Source: Neckera pumila
Lineage: Eukaryota > Streptophyta > Bryopsida > Hypnales > Neckeraceae
Length of the DNA: 64,000 bases
Assembly (NCBI GenBank): GCA_963969595.1
Contig: OZ018412.1
Location: 10,232,501 to 10,296,500, forward strand
Direction: 5' to 3'
The notes under the pieces are model-generated. The model saw nothing but the letters and a program-made list of their open reading frames with translations, was not told the origin of the DNA and searched no databases. Both the position numbers and the translations under genes were made by a program. Below are positions 50,428 to 62,900 of the stretch, one piece after another. The number at the start of each line of letters is the position of its first letter. Position 1 is the first letter of the stretch.

Positions 50428-51972
50428 AAATAACTTCCAAATGACTGGCTACGTGGCAGTCCATGTTAGATGTGTAATGGATCACTTTTCAAATGGCAGC
50501 TCAAGAGCCATTTCTTTAAGCCAAACTTTCTTTATTACTAGCATGTGCCAACCTTGCACTGGCGAAGACCCCTCCTTCACAATTCCAAAATGACTTCATA
50601 ATGACTCAGGCACAAGCCTACATTAGTAACGGTCAATTGAATTTTTCAAAAAATGGGCAACTACCTAGCCTTCCTCCCAAACCAAAATGCGACGTAGACC
50701 ATTCCATCCATTCTTCATCTAAGTCAAGCTACATTGGTGATAATAAAGCTACAGTCATATAAAGAATTGACTTGTCCACTATGATTGCAAGGCCCAAAGT
50801 CATGCTCGAGTCACTTTTGTCTGGAATGACTATTGTGCAATCATTCTTTGAATTCATATATTCCCTCTTTTTTTTTGTAGTGACATTTGTTCCAATGCAT
50901 GCAAAATTCAATATCCATCTGCTAACTAAGGAAGTGAAAAAGGATCCAAGATGCTCCAATCTTCTCAAACTTCATTATTATACCACTTTTTTCACATCTT
51001 GCAGTAAATTTTTTTCCAAACCTTAATCACTTTGATACATGAACTTCTAGATTGACAATAGTAGATGTGCTTTTCATTTGCTCTATTTGGATGACACACT
51101 TCAAAAATTCCCACCAAACTTATCCCTTGTCAGAACTACACAAAACTTGTTTTATAAAGTAGGCCATGCAATGTGAGATTACCCTTAGAAAAAAATCACA
51201 AGAACTTTTTATTTTTCATACATGGTAAAATTAGCAAATTTAGAATTCATATTTGCAATTAGAGGCTGCTAATAGCTAGGAATGTTGAAGAACTTAAAAT
51301 CAACATGGCACAAAATAGAAGGCTTTTTATTTATTTATAGAACACAAAATTCAGCCAACTTGGTGCACTTGATGATATAGGTTTAATCCTTGGAGGACGG
51401 GTTGGTAACCATGGAAATCATTCGTGTTGCTACAACATGAATCCTCTACTTAAAATATTCATAGATAATTCAATGAAAGTCAAACTATTGTAGAAGACAG
51501 ACCTCCCCTATTAACACAAAATTTTGAGGATGGATAGTTGCATTTTTGTCCAACATAGAGACCCTATCATCTATACGTCTGCCTCAGTCATCATGTAAGG
51601 CTTAATTAGCGTCCTGCCTGAAGATTTGAGCATGTAGGGGACTAGGGCTAATTATGATTATTTTTTGTTTTTGAACAAATGGGTGAACCCACTGCATTAA
51701 AAAATCAGAAGCCAATGGCCTAATTATTACTCCGTATTTTTTGACGCCTACACTTAACAAGCGAGGTTCCACAAAGTTACCGCATTTACTCAGCGTGCCA
51801 CCTGCCCCATCCACATCCATCCAGGTGTCAACTCCACAACCGCGCATCGGTTCAGTGCAGTGGCGCCGAGTTTCTATGTGTGGAGGTGAGCTTCATTACT
51901 GGGAGGATGGTTGTGTAGGGTTTGGATTAAGCTTGCGGTCGTGTCTTGGATTGGGTGCTGACTCTGATGTGG
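50428..51972. other. Intergenic DNA, no gene seen
   Basis: Short frames on both strands near 50729-51026 lack recognisable domains. A stretch near 51220-51330 is a diverged copy of about 40460-40560 ('tcatatttgcaattagaggc', 'atggcacaaaata'). The region from 51740 is more balanced and precedes the kinase-like gene. Confidence 0.4.
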
Positions 51973-54035
51973 ATGCAGGTTTTCACAATGCAGATTGTCT
52001 ACTTCAAGACGGATACATCTGGACCTGTTCGGTTTATGCAAAACCCTGGTGGAAGGGTTGATTTCTCTGCACTTGGTCGAGAGTTGGGGTTGGATCCAGC
52101 GTCTATAACATTGAATGGATTGCTAGTTAAGAAGACAGGACTGGAGTCAAAAAATAGTTGGGAGCAGCTCGAGCAGCTCTTCAAAGACAACGGAATCTCG
52201 GATGGAACGCAAGCTGATCCTGTTATCGTCGACGGCGAGGTGTCTACAGGTATGTTTCCCGCGCGCACTTGGTCTCTTCTGGTTTAGGGCTTAGGGTGGT
52301 GGAAGCCGATGACGACGGGTTGAGTGCGGCCACCTTGATTGCGGGAGATACCTATACTCTTTTCAATTTTGCCATGTTGCCACTGTCTGTGTCGGACGCT
52401 GATTTGACCTATATTTATTCTTTGGCTGTGTTCTTGAAATGAGTTCTTTTTTTTGAGTGGTTTCAGGGTTCTGGTTGATGGTTAGAATATGGGGTTGCAC
52501 TTCTTTGAAGAAAGCTGATGAACGGGTTGGAGATGGTTTTGTACATTGTCGGCAGGATGTAGGGTTTTTGCCCTTCAGGGTTCTCTTTCTACAAGTGGTG
52601 AATGTGTCTGTCCGTTTTTTCCTGGATCGGGTGCTTTCTCCTAGCGGCTTCTTTTGCTCGTAGCTGAGATCGATTTGTGTGCATAGGATTCTCTGTTAAT
52701 TTTGCCTGGGACTTTCACTTCGTTGCATCCATAACAGGATACTGGGATTTGTTCAGTTTTCTATACTAAACCCTGAACCCAAAACTGTCCTGACGTGTTT
52801 CGGTATTGTTCGGATGCAAAATGGTTGAGAAGGTAGGGGATTCAAAACGGTTGAGAGGAGACATGTACACGTCCATGCAGATGGCGTATGTTTAAAACTG
52901 ATATATCTTGGAATTTGTCTGTGTGAATATATTGAGAAAGGTTCGTAAGCTCAGAAATGACAGAACATACCTTTGGTCTAATTCAGATGGTATGATGTTT
53001 TAGGGTTTTCCTAGAATGTAGACTGTATTGTGTTTTCGTTTAGTTTTTCCTTGGAACTTGTCTTTCTTTGTTGCATCTACAACTTGATATTGGTTCCTGA
53101 TGATTCCATTTTAGAGCAATTTTGGTTGTGTTTGATAGATATTTTGGCTTCTGTGAAATCTTTTAGCTTTTGTGTTTGATAGATATTTTAAACTTCTTTG
53201 AAATCTGGATGCTGGACTTGGCGATGGCTTGCGAGATCACACTTTTGGTGTCGCAGACAGACAGGCCAGGGTAGTCCAAGCCTGCCTGTTGTGATGTCTG
53301 CAAGTTTGATGATGGAAGGCCTTTTTGGTCCCGTCAGCATATTTCAGTCCTCTTGCGACTTGGACTTAGCTTTGGCTGTCCATGTTCCATGAGTTGAGAG
53401 TGTAACTTCAAAGTTTGCAATCGTAGGTGGATTTCCTCGCTCGAGTTTGAGTGTGTTTGTTGTGCTGATGGTAGTTTGTAGTCTTTTTAGTCTAATCCTA
53501 CCTGAGCTTAGAAGACTCTATGATTTCTTGTCCCAGCCCAAACCTGTGAGACAAAATTGCCTAGAAAAAAGCTGCTTGGATTGCTTCGGTATTGTTCAGA
53601 TGCAAAATGGTTGAGAAGAGAGGGATGTAATCTCCTGTCTAATTTCTTGTATTGTTTTGCAGGTGACATTAGTTTTAAAGAGTGACTAGAGCAGTGGTTG
53701 CCACCCCTTAACCTTCGGATGTGCTCTTTGCCTTTGTTGTGAGCAAGAGAGGATATATATACCCAACCTCTACCGTCATATGGGACCTCTGGCCAGATGT
53801 GGAAAACTACCTTGCAGATGTAGCTGCTGCAGATTCACGCCTGAGACCCATTGACATTGAAGAGGTTGGACAGAGATTTCCTGTTCTTGCACAGTCCGTT
53901 ATGCAACTGTTCAAGTACTTAGTTACTTGTGGAATTGGTTATGGCATAATCTCTTCAACTGATTTGTCATACTTCGTGAATCGCGACGTGAGCCTACGTA
54001 TTTCCCTAGGCGTACATTTGGAGGATCACAGATTC

Positions 54036-54130
54036 GTAGCGGCACTATCCTATTTTCTCGAAACAACAACAAATGATACTTGTCATTTATCATTTGTTGC
54101 CGTTTCCAAAAAATAGGATAGTGCCGCTAC
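54036..54130. repeat. 95-bp hairpin element inside the kinase-like gene
   Basis: GTAGCGGCACTATCCTATTTT at the left (positions 54036-54056) is perfectly inverted at the right (54110-54130), with a nearly inverted centre (aacaacaacaaatgata / tatcatttgttgccgtt). It lies in the nuclease-like segment just before a possible donor (GTAAAT at 54135). It adds a reading frame with no family resemblance. Confidence 0.9.
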
Positions 54131-54734
54131 ATAGGTAAATTGCTAACTTATTGCATTCCAATTGTATTTTTTTATCTCTTCACTTACTTTTATTTGACAA
54201 TGAGTTGAAGGAGACACCTGCTAAACATCTACATTTGGAGTTGCATCCTTTCGCAACAGGATGGAGTGGAAATGTTGTACGTGGTTTGTATGAGGGTGTT
54301 GCTATTGCTGTCAAATTTGCATTGGTTTGCATTGACCTGGTAAGTTTTGGTTTAGGGTTTATTCTTCTTTAGATCTCATTGCTTAGTTTCAAGCCCCAAG
54401 CAGTGTAGCAAGATTGTAAATGTCTTGTGTGCAGAACTTGTAGGACTTTTGACCCTAGAAGTGGTGAAAGCATCCTTTGAAGCACTTCGTGCCATTCATG
54501 GTTTTGGCCTGCTTCATGGTGACGTTAGGCGAGAGAATATCTTGGTTCTGTTGGCAAGGTGGCAAGGTGTTCGCTTCATCGACTTTGGCTTTTCTCGTTC
54601 CTTCGCCAGTGATGTGGATTGCTGCAATGAGCTGCAACAGTTAGAAGAGGTAGTATGGCGCCAGCGTCCTTGTATGTCAACATTCAAGAATGAAGCCGGG
54701 GAGGGCATAAACTGATTTTGGTGGTTATAATAAA

Positions 54735-54835
54735 AAATCAAAAGATATAGTCGAAGTCGGGAGCTTTTGTTGCCAGGATTCAAACCCGGGTCACTTGGGT
54801 GAGAGCCTAACCATCTAGACTACTCTCATTGTTTT
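54735..54835 (-). repeat. tRNA-related sequence, probably a SINE head
   Basis: On the minus strand, TAGTCTAGATGG fits the pol III A box and GGTTTGAATCC fits the B box, about 32 bp apart, with tRNA-like spacing. The anticodon and acceptor stems do not pair properly, so a functional tRNA is unlikely; a tRNA-derived SINE inside the kinase-like gene's intron region is the better reading. Confidence 0.55.
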
Positions 54836-55253
54836 GTGAGAGCAATTCTTACTAAACATTGTGCTATTCAAACATGCATTAGGGAAGTGTCATATACTAC
54901 ATACAAGCTCCGGCTATGTTGACCTTGACATTTATGAAGTAGGTCTAGTCATTGGAAGTTTGCCAGGGGTTTCACGCTGGTCTTTCTTGTGTGTATCCCC
55001 AGGCTGTTGCAACAAAGCCAGAGTTACCATATGGGGTGTTGCGCGGTTGTCCAACTTGTCGCATTTGTCTAAAGGTGCGTCTCAAGGCCTTTAAATTTTG
55101 TATGATAATTTGTGCGACCACCGGCATAACTCATTCTAGTGGAAGAGGCACTTCTTAATTTTTTCACTTTCATAGGTGGTGGCAACCTGGTGGCCGGATG
55201 CTGGTCGTAGACTTTGTATTGAGGAGGCTCCCGTTTTCTATCCAACTGAAGAG

Positions 55254-56932
55254 GTATTATTCTTGTACTCTGGAGCTTCCAGATTATATGTATTGACTTT
55301 GTTGAGTTCACGTGTAGATTACATCTGCGAACAATTCTGCTTTGGTATCAAGGTGTTTGATCCGACATGAGCTTGGTGAGTAAAGAGATGTAAATGCAAA
55401 ATGTGTACACGATCTGTCTAAGTTCTGACTTTTGTAAGCAGTATCTTGAATCGGCTCAATACGTTTCCAATGTTGGTCCAACGTCTATCGGAATTTGATT
55501 CTAGAATTGCATTTACGCGGTGTTAGAAAGTCGTAGGACCGACATTGAAAAGGCAAATATTAGAGAAACGATGTTTTATACATATATATCATTGCTGGTC
55601 CGCCGCATTTTCAGCGCTGTTTTATCGTCAGTTTAATAGGCATTCGGAACACCATTGAAAATGTATCGACCAGGTTCCTTTGAAATTTTGTATGACATAT
55701 CATTATGGACTGTATTATGGAAGGTCCGCAATTCTGAAGTGTGTGTTGGTTCTAGATTCTTTGCGAGTACCTCGTGCTATGCATTATCAGCAAGGATTAG
55801 GTGAATTTCCGATATTGTTGTTTGATTGTTCTAAGACAGTAACATCCATTCATAAAAACCAGGAGTTTTGGGATTATCTGCTTAATTACCCAGCTATTGC
55901 TTGTTTGACATTTTCCAGGAGTTTCAAGAGCCTCTGACGTACATATCTAGCATTCGAGATTATCAATTGTCTTAATAATAAATTTTCAACCTACTGAACC
56001 AATGCCATTTCAATACTAAGAAAATCATGTCACGTCAATACTACAAAGACACGAAATTGCCACTAAAACAATGTCATTTCATTACTAACCTTCCAACCAG
56101 TGATGCAACCAATAAACCATAAGAGATACCAATGGAGTAGTGCAAGCATAATGCGAGGAGGGTATGAGAATCAAAACTGCACGGAGCTTGTAATTGGTAG
56201 AAAACTCTGCAAGAAACTCATCGATTACTTAGTAGAGAGATACTTTTATAATGTACAAGTGGAATTATCAAATTAAAGTACATGAGAATGTCGAAAGTCC
56301 CGACGTTTTGGCCATAAGAGGTAGCAAGCGATGTTGGTGACTGGGGTAGTCCAGCAGGAGAACCTCAGGCTGGTGAATGGATTGGGAGAAGGCTCGCCTG
56401 GTCAGAGCATAGCCGCAGGGCTGTTGCTAGACCCAGCTTGGCTTGGTTGATGGCACTCGAATCTCTCTGTAGCGACAAAAAGATAAAAATACGAAAGGTG
56501 AAACAAATGAGCTTCAAAAACTAGAATAGATGAAGCGTCCTAATTTGACTTTCACTTTTACTTCCTGATTACTTTAACTTTCTATGTCCGATTTTACTTT
56601 TGACTTTTGACTTCTTGATTACTTTAACTTTCTATGTCCTAATTTATTTTGACTTTTTACTTCCTAGTTTAATCCCAAGTTTTAATCTTCTAAATGAACA
56701 TCAAATTTTATCTTCTCTAAAGTTTGACTTTACCCTTTCAAACTAATTCTACTTTTAGCCCTTCTTTAACAATAAGATCTTAACAGTCTCTATACAAAAT
56801 AGTGAAATTAGGTTGTTCCACACTAATTTCTCGATAGTCCACACTATATACATATTTATTGTTGTTATACAATGATGCATTCAATTTAGAACCATGTGTA
56901 TGGCAAAGATTAGTGCAACAGTTTAACCCCTA
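55254..56932. other. Intergenic DNA, no gene seen
   Basis: Short frames only. A roughly 60-bp unit containing 'cttgattactttaactttct' occurs about twice at 56560-56660. A balanced patch at 56280-56460 has no recognised homology. Confidence 0.4.
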
Positions 56933-56936
56933 AGTG

Positions 56937-57747
56937 TTTTTGACTATGTTTTCACCAAAATCACTCCAAAATTGCCATTTCTAATACAGGTACTAAATTT
57001 AGAAAAAAAGATTTTTGAACGCATGTAATCGTATAATCTTGTAATACATTGGTTTAAAAAGATGTGGAAAAATTTTCAAAATTTTTCACTGTGTAGATTG
57101 TAGGATAATTGCGTTTGGATTGACAAAAGTCCTTTTTTTTGTCATTGCAAAAATTTGGACAGTTGTCCTTCACAAGGTCACATTTGTATGAAAAAATGTC
57201 CTAAATGGTGGTTACTCTTTGGATTCATTCTTCAAGGAAAGTTGTCTACATGCTTGAAGATTTTTAGATCATTTGAAATTGTACAACATACAAGAAAAAA
57301 ATAGTAAGTAGGAAGAGGTAGAGAATGACTCAAAATACTAAATTGTCAAGAGGACTTCAAAGTTTATTTTAGAGTAGAGATACTATAACTACCCTCAACC
57401 TAAAACTTCTCATAACTTTTGAGTTGTTAATTCAAATGGAATGATTCAAAGCTTTCTAAGTATATATAAATCTATAAAACCAATTTCAAATTTTAATTTT
57501 TCAAAAAAAAGTTTTTATGAGAATTTTTTGAGCTATTGGGTTGCCCGCCAAATGCGGAAAATTACATATCATTCGCAATAACTTTTTACCCATGTTGTTA
57601 GAAGTTATGAAAATTGTTGGGCCTTGAAGCTACTCCTTGGGCACATTTTGTGTGAAAATTTTAAAGAAAAAAAAAAAAAAATTCCATTTGTAGTGAGCTG
57701 CCCAAAATTGCTATGTTGCCAAAAAGTGGGTTTTGGTCCTTTAGGGG
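56937..57747 (-). mobile_element. TTAA-flanked CCCCTAA MITE, family A, reverse orientation
   Basis: 811 bp, TTAA at 56933-56936 and 57748-57751. The left end is CCCCTAAGTGTTTTTGAC and the right end GGTCCTTTAGGGG. The interior is the reverse complement of 33975-34910. Confidence 0.87.
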
Positions 57748-57751
57748 TTAA

Positions 57752-58289
57752 GGCCTTGTTCAGAGAGTTGTATGCGCCTCCATGTGGGCAAGCATTGATC
57801 CATGAGGTAATTTATTTGAAGTAAAGTAATCTAATTGGTATGGCAACCTAATTGCACTATTTTGTGTAGATGATTCTTTTGTTTGGCTCCCTAATTTCTA
57901 CTTGCTAACAATGCTCAAGGTTCATTTAAAGGCTCTACTTATCAATTAAAAGAAAGAAATAAGACCATGTAGGATCCAAATACACTAATAGGAGCCAAGT
58001 TGGCCATTGCCACTTCTCTTTTTGATTAAAAGTTCTAATTTAAAGTGGCTTATTTTTAAATTCTCTTAAAACTTTTGGACCATTATATGCAAACATTGAA
58101 TATGTGTCTTGTCTTCAAAATTGGTGGTGTTCAAGAAAATTTTTAAATAGAATAAGGGCAAAAAAACGATTTGTAACCAGTCCTTTTAGTCCTTAGTTGC
58201 TACAATAATTGGATGAAGATAAATGAAAGATTGCAACAATGAGTGAACAAATCGTGCAATTCAACATCCAGTCTAGCAAATTGCGGATC
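57752..58289. other. Intergenic DNA, no gene seen
   Basis: AT-rich, without repeats or frames worth naming. Confidence 0.4.
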
Positions 58290-58676
58290 TAAGGTAGAAG
58301 CACCAGTAGTCAATCATTTAAGGAGTTTTGGAACAGATTGTGCGTAGTATGAGGTGGTGGAAATTTTTCCCATGTAGGAAGATAGGAAATATGGAGATTG
58401 CAAAATTTTCATAATTGAATTCCCAAAATTGAAATTATTGTGAATTTTGGGAGCCAAAAAGTGCATTTCACTAATAGACAAGTCTAGAATCTTCCAATTC
58501 CGATTGTTCAAGGATGCTCACTACTTCGGGACATGTGTCAAAATTACCATATTAGTCCCAACCTTGAAAAGGCCAGAAAAACAACACTCCAAACCTGATT
58601 TCCAATCTAAGGTTGGAAATAGTGCACCCTACAGGTTGGGTACTAGGCGTGGTTGACAACTGGTGCTTCTACCTTA
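58290..58676. mobile_element. TAAGGT-ended MITE (uninterrupted copy)
   Basis: 387 bp with ends 'taaggtagaagcaccagt' and the inverted 'actggtgcttctacctta'. It is the empty-site partner of the interrupted copy at 23456-24785: at the corresponding point it reads 'caaccTTGAaaag'. Confidence 0.8.
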
Positions 58677-59410
58677 CAATTCAGAGCAGTGGTGGATTCC
58701 AATGAACCTGAAGATGCGCTCATTACTGCCCATTACTGCTGACGGTGGCAAATCTCATCAGCAGCTCTTAAAAGCCATCTTAAATTTTCACATTGAGCAT
58801 CCTAAACGTGTGAAATTGAAATTTTATTGAAAGATGTCTACCTTCAAAAAGTAATTAAGCCCAACAGACTCATATATTCTATGCAATCAAGTATTGAACT
58901 TATAGAAGTATAGAACAAGAGATATGGACTTTTAAAGACATAGTTACATACTTATAGGATGTGAAAACGAAAACACAAGGTGTAAAAATACAGGACAACT
59001 CTATTGTAAAGGAGTTTGAATTATCACATGCATTTTGCACCTAGACAGTGATAATGAATCCTTGAAAAAAAAAACAGACCACAACTCAGTTCCAGACGAT
59101 TGGAAGAAAACTTCATAATCAACCATGAAGGGTTAAAACTCGATACAGATTTTCCTGCACTCGGTTCACTTAACCGATGCGGACTAAAACCTGTACGACT
59201 ATTTCACCGACATACTACGCAAACTTTGTTTTAAGTATGTCTATCAGTGAATCTCCACTCAGTATCTCAACTTTGTAAATCAAGAACGAGGAATAATAAT
59301 AGCAGGCTAAGCAACTTCTCTACCTTCTACTGAGGAAATTTGAGGTAAACCACCAGATAGAAATAATACAAACAGCTCATAATTACAGGGAGTAATACAG
59401 ATGGTTAATA
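58677..59410. other. 3' flank of LON2 and intergenic DNA
   Basis: No coding region. The part next to 59411 is presumably the LON2 3' UTR. Confidence 0.4.
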
Positions 59411-59902
59411 CTACAAACGAGATGATGCAGGCTTCCATGGACAACCTCCCTCGAAGGCTTGATGTAACACATCCTCCATCCGCTTAGCCAGTATAACCTA
59501 TATCACAATAAGAGCATTGTTACTACAGCCAAAAATCATTCAGCAAGAGGTCCATAACAATGGCAGTCAGATACTTAGGACCTATACGGTTATGAAACAT
59601 GCATATTTAGGTTTGTTGGAATCCCTTTTGAGCTGCTAACAAGAATATTAAACATTTGAACATTTTAATAATAGTAACCATGCTCAGCGCTAAAACTGTC
59701 GCTAAAAATCAGGTGTGGTTGCATCAGGAGCTGAAATTGAACCCAAATGATATCAGAGAAAGCCTTCACATACACATTATTAAAGAGGAACATAAAAGGA
59801 AGAGCGCCTAAGAGTGCCTAAGAAAGAGTACCCTGCATGAAAACTGCTTTCAGAGAAGAAAAGAAGACCAACATTGAACCCAAATGATATCACATAAAGC
59901 CA

Positions 59903-59938
<36 letters not shown>

Positions 59939-62900
59939 TTCAAGAGGAACATACAGCGAGCTCAAGAAATTGTACGCTGCATTGAAAAAAGTGAACAGAC
60001 TTGGACAGTCGGGGTTGTCACTGACCTCCATGGACTCGAGAATGGCCACAGGCACCTCCTGAAGGTCCTTGCGGTTACGTTCCGGAAGAATGACTCTCCG
60101 GATGCCACAGCGATGTGCCGCCAGGATCTTGTCCTTGATCCCGCCCACCGGCAGCACCAGCCCCCTGAGCGTCATTTCGCCCGTCATGGCCGTGTCCGCT
60201 CGCACGCTGCGCTTGGCGAACAACGAAACCAACGCCGTGACCAGCGTCACCCCGGCCGAGGGCCCGTCCTTGGGCACAGCGCCCGCGGGGAAGTGGATGT
60301 GGATGTCACGCTCCTTCATCAGACTCCCGGCCTCGGCAACGGGAAGCTTCAGTTCCGCAGATCGGGCTCGCACCTAACAATGGTGCACACCTCCAACAGT
60401 CAGATATGGGGACTGTCAGGAAGAGTAGAGAGACTCACTGTGAAGACCCCGCGTTCTACAAAATGTGATGGATGTGCAGGCAAGAGAGCGTTTGAGGTGT
60501 ACCCAGGTGAGAGCGATTTGTGCAGATTCTTTGATGACGTCCCCCAGTTGGCCTGTCAGATGCAAGTCCCCCTTTCCTAACATGGCCGTGGATTCGACAA
60601 AGAGGACCTCGCCACCCACTTCGGTCCACACCAGTCCCACAGCAACGCCAGGTGTGGCTACTCTCTCTGCTGCCTCTCGTCCATCAAACCTGGGTGGCTG
60701 CACACAGGCATAGAAAACACGTTCATGCCCATGCAATGAAAATGCTGCGTTCTGCGTTTAGGGTTTAGGGTTTAGAAAAAGATTGTAATCCCGGGAGTAA
60801 CACACCATTGCTCATTTTCATGCAGGCATAAGGAAGACGATACTAAAACTGTCAGGGACCTGATCCTATGACCCCCTGTTACCAACAGCAACTCATCTAT
60901 TCATACATACCCTAGGATGGACTTATCAGCAAGTAATATATAAACATGACTTGCATACATATCTATGCCCACTCATCTTTGAATAGAAAGAAGGTTGATA
61001 CGACCTCTCAATTTGAAATTGCATAAGATATTCACATAGTGATAAAAACGTGATCTATACGACATCATCCTAAGATCTCAACAGAGTTGGCTCTTGTACC
61101 CTAAAATCCTTTTCCACAGCTCAATACTGATATCTCAAAAACTTCCACTCCAACTAATGCTAAAATGCATAAAAGTGCACAACTAGTGTCCACTAACTTA
61201 ACCCTAAATGAGAGCACACAGGGAGAGAAAAGAAGAAGCCTACCCCGAGAATAAGCTCCAGCACCGACTCATCCACCACCATCGGATCGGGTTTCACAGC
61301 AGCAGTCACATCTCCTCGCACACCCAAGGCGTTCACTTCCATCTCCACTCCTTCAATCCCCTCCAGAAGCAAGTCCCCTCCCCCGTGGTCTATCATATGC
61401 AATGCTTGTGGGTGGGGCTCCACTTCATGACGGTTTAATTGCTGCTTCTCGGCCACTTTCACAGCTGCAGCTCGAGCCAAGGCTGCTAAATGACGGCCTA
61501 GGTTGCGAACACCTGCCTCTCTGGTGTACCTCTGAATAATAAGCTCCACTGTCGTCTGTCGAGCACCAAATCACCCATCAAAAAAACAGAACCCTAACAT
61601 AATAAGGACCAAGAGATTTTTATGGCACTTTCGAGTCATATGGAGACTTTCTTTTGTTCAATTTTTCTTATTTTTTTGGTCAGCATATGCAATGCTCTTC
61701 ACCGACTCTGGTGATATAAAATTTGGGCCTATCTGAATAATAAGCTCCACCGTTGTCTGTCGACCACCACATCACCCACAAAAAAAACAGAACACTAAAC
61801 CCTAAAGGACCAAGAGACCCAAATTGGGGATTATGTTTTATGGCACTTCTGAGTGAGTCTATTCGGGACTTTCTTTTGGTCAAATTTACTTTGCAAAGCT
61901 GTTTACTGATTCTGGTGACATAAAATTTGGCCGTATCTGAAATATATTTTCCAAGATATGAGCAATCAGAATTGGTCATTTCAAAAATAACGTCAGATTT
62001 GGAAGGTATAATTCATTGTAAGCACAAGATGAAGAAGACTGAATTTGGTCAAGCACCTCGGGAATGTGAATATGCTCATCTGTGATTCCATGTTGCTCAA
62101 GAACACGAGGTAGCAGATGCAGCATCGCAATTCTCAGCTTCTCTTCAGAGGTGTACCCAGGTAGCTCGATGACCTCCATTCGATCCAGCAGTGGAGCTGG
62201 CATGTTTTGCATTCTGTTTGCCGTTGCTAGAAAAACCACTTTCGACACATCGAAGGGTACATTCAAGTAGCTAATCAGAGTCAAAGAAATTCCATAACAT
62301 TCTTGACATCACCTCCTCAGCCCATCTGATACTCTAATGGGGAATCAGGATATCCAAGAATCAGGCATCGTCTGACATTCCTTTCTTTGATGCACTTAAA
62401 CTTATATGTTCAGTTCAGCATTTGAAAGCAAACTCCCTGAGTCATCATGGTCCACAAGAAAATCAAAATTCATTTCATGAACACTGCCAAGAGTGTCGAG
62501 TATGGTACGAATTCATGAACAATTAGTCAGGGTCACCCGTTTCACAATACGAAATGAAACCATCTCAAAACAAATCAGAAGAAGGAACTGAAAATCAGTT
62601 TGGTATGGATACTGGTCATTGAAGGTCTTGTTCTGCTCGGGGTCCAGGACTTCCAGCAAAGCAGAGGCGGGGTCCCCTCGCACATCCGCACCTGTCTTGT
62701 CGATCTCGTCCAGCAACATGACGGGGTTGTTCACACCCACTCTCTGGCATAGGCAACACATAAGTTTCATCAAAAAGTCGCAAGCGAGAAAACGGTTTAG
62801 GGTCTACGGTTTAGCCACCATCTCATGATTTTTTAGTAGTTTTCAGTAGGTCACATGGGGATTTTCTTTCGTTTAAATGGACCAACACATGCAATGTTCT

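Larger units (their letters stand above)
51973..55253 (+). pseudogene. Eroded Crinkler-type / kinase-like gene fragments
   Basis: Four coding remnants lie in order. (1) 51973-52250: about 93 residues with FSALGRELGLDPASITLNGL and a Trp-rich end (NSWEQLEQLF), splice donor GTATGT; resembles the ubiquitin-like header of Crinkler (CR) proteins. (2) From about 53721: QSVMQLFKYLVTCGIGYGII... a nuclease-fold-like segment of the kind found before CR kinases, interrupted by a 95-bp hairpin. (3) To 54349: a kinase N-lobe with ATGWSGNVVRGLYEG and AVKFA. (4) 54435-54649: catalytic loop LLHGDVRRENILV and FIDFGFS. Small spliceable pieces at 55003-55074 and 55176-55253 may be C-terminal exons. No complete kinase C-lobe is seen, and the segments between pieces do not join cleanly. 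Known CR proteins combine header, nuclease-like and kinase domains; their role in plants is unclear. The family call is tentative; the kinase motifs are firm. Confidence 0.55.

Noticed and set aside
59903..60025. Extension of the LON2 protease exon into a CVCVCV tail
   Set aside because: It reads through a GT donor into a (CA)n intron; the next exon at 59497-59411 supplies the conserved family C-terminus.
60113..60580. 155-residue plus-strand frame opposite LON2
   Set aside because: Antisense shadow of the conserved protease exons; Arg/Pro/His-rich with no domain.
60755..60775. Telomere-type repeat as an interstitial telomere
   Set aside because: Only about three units, within an intron.
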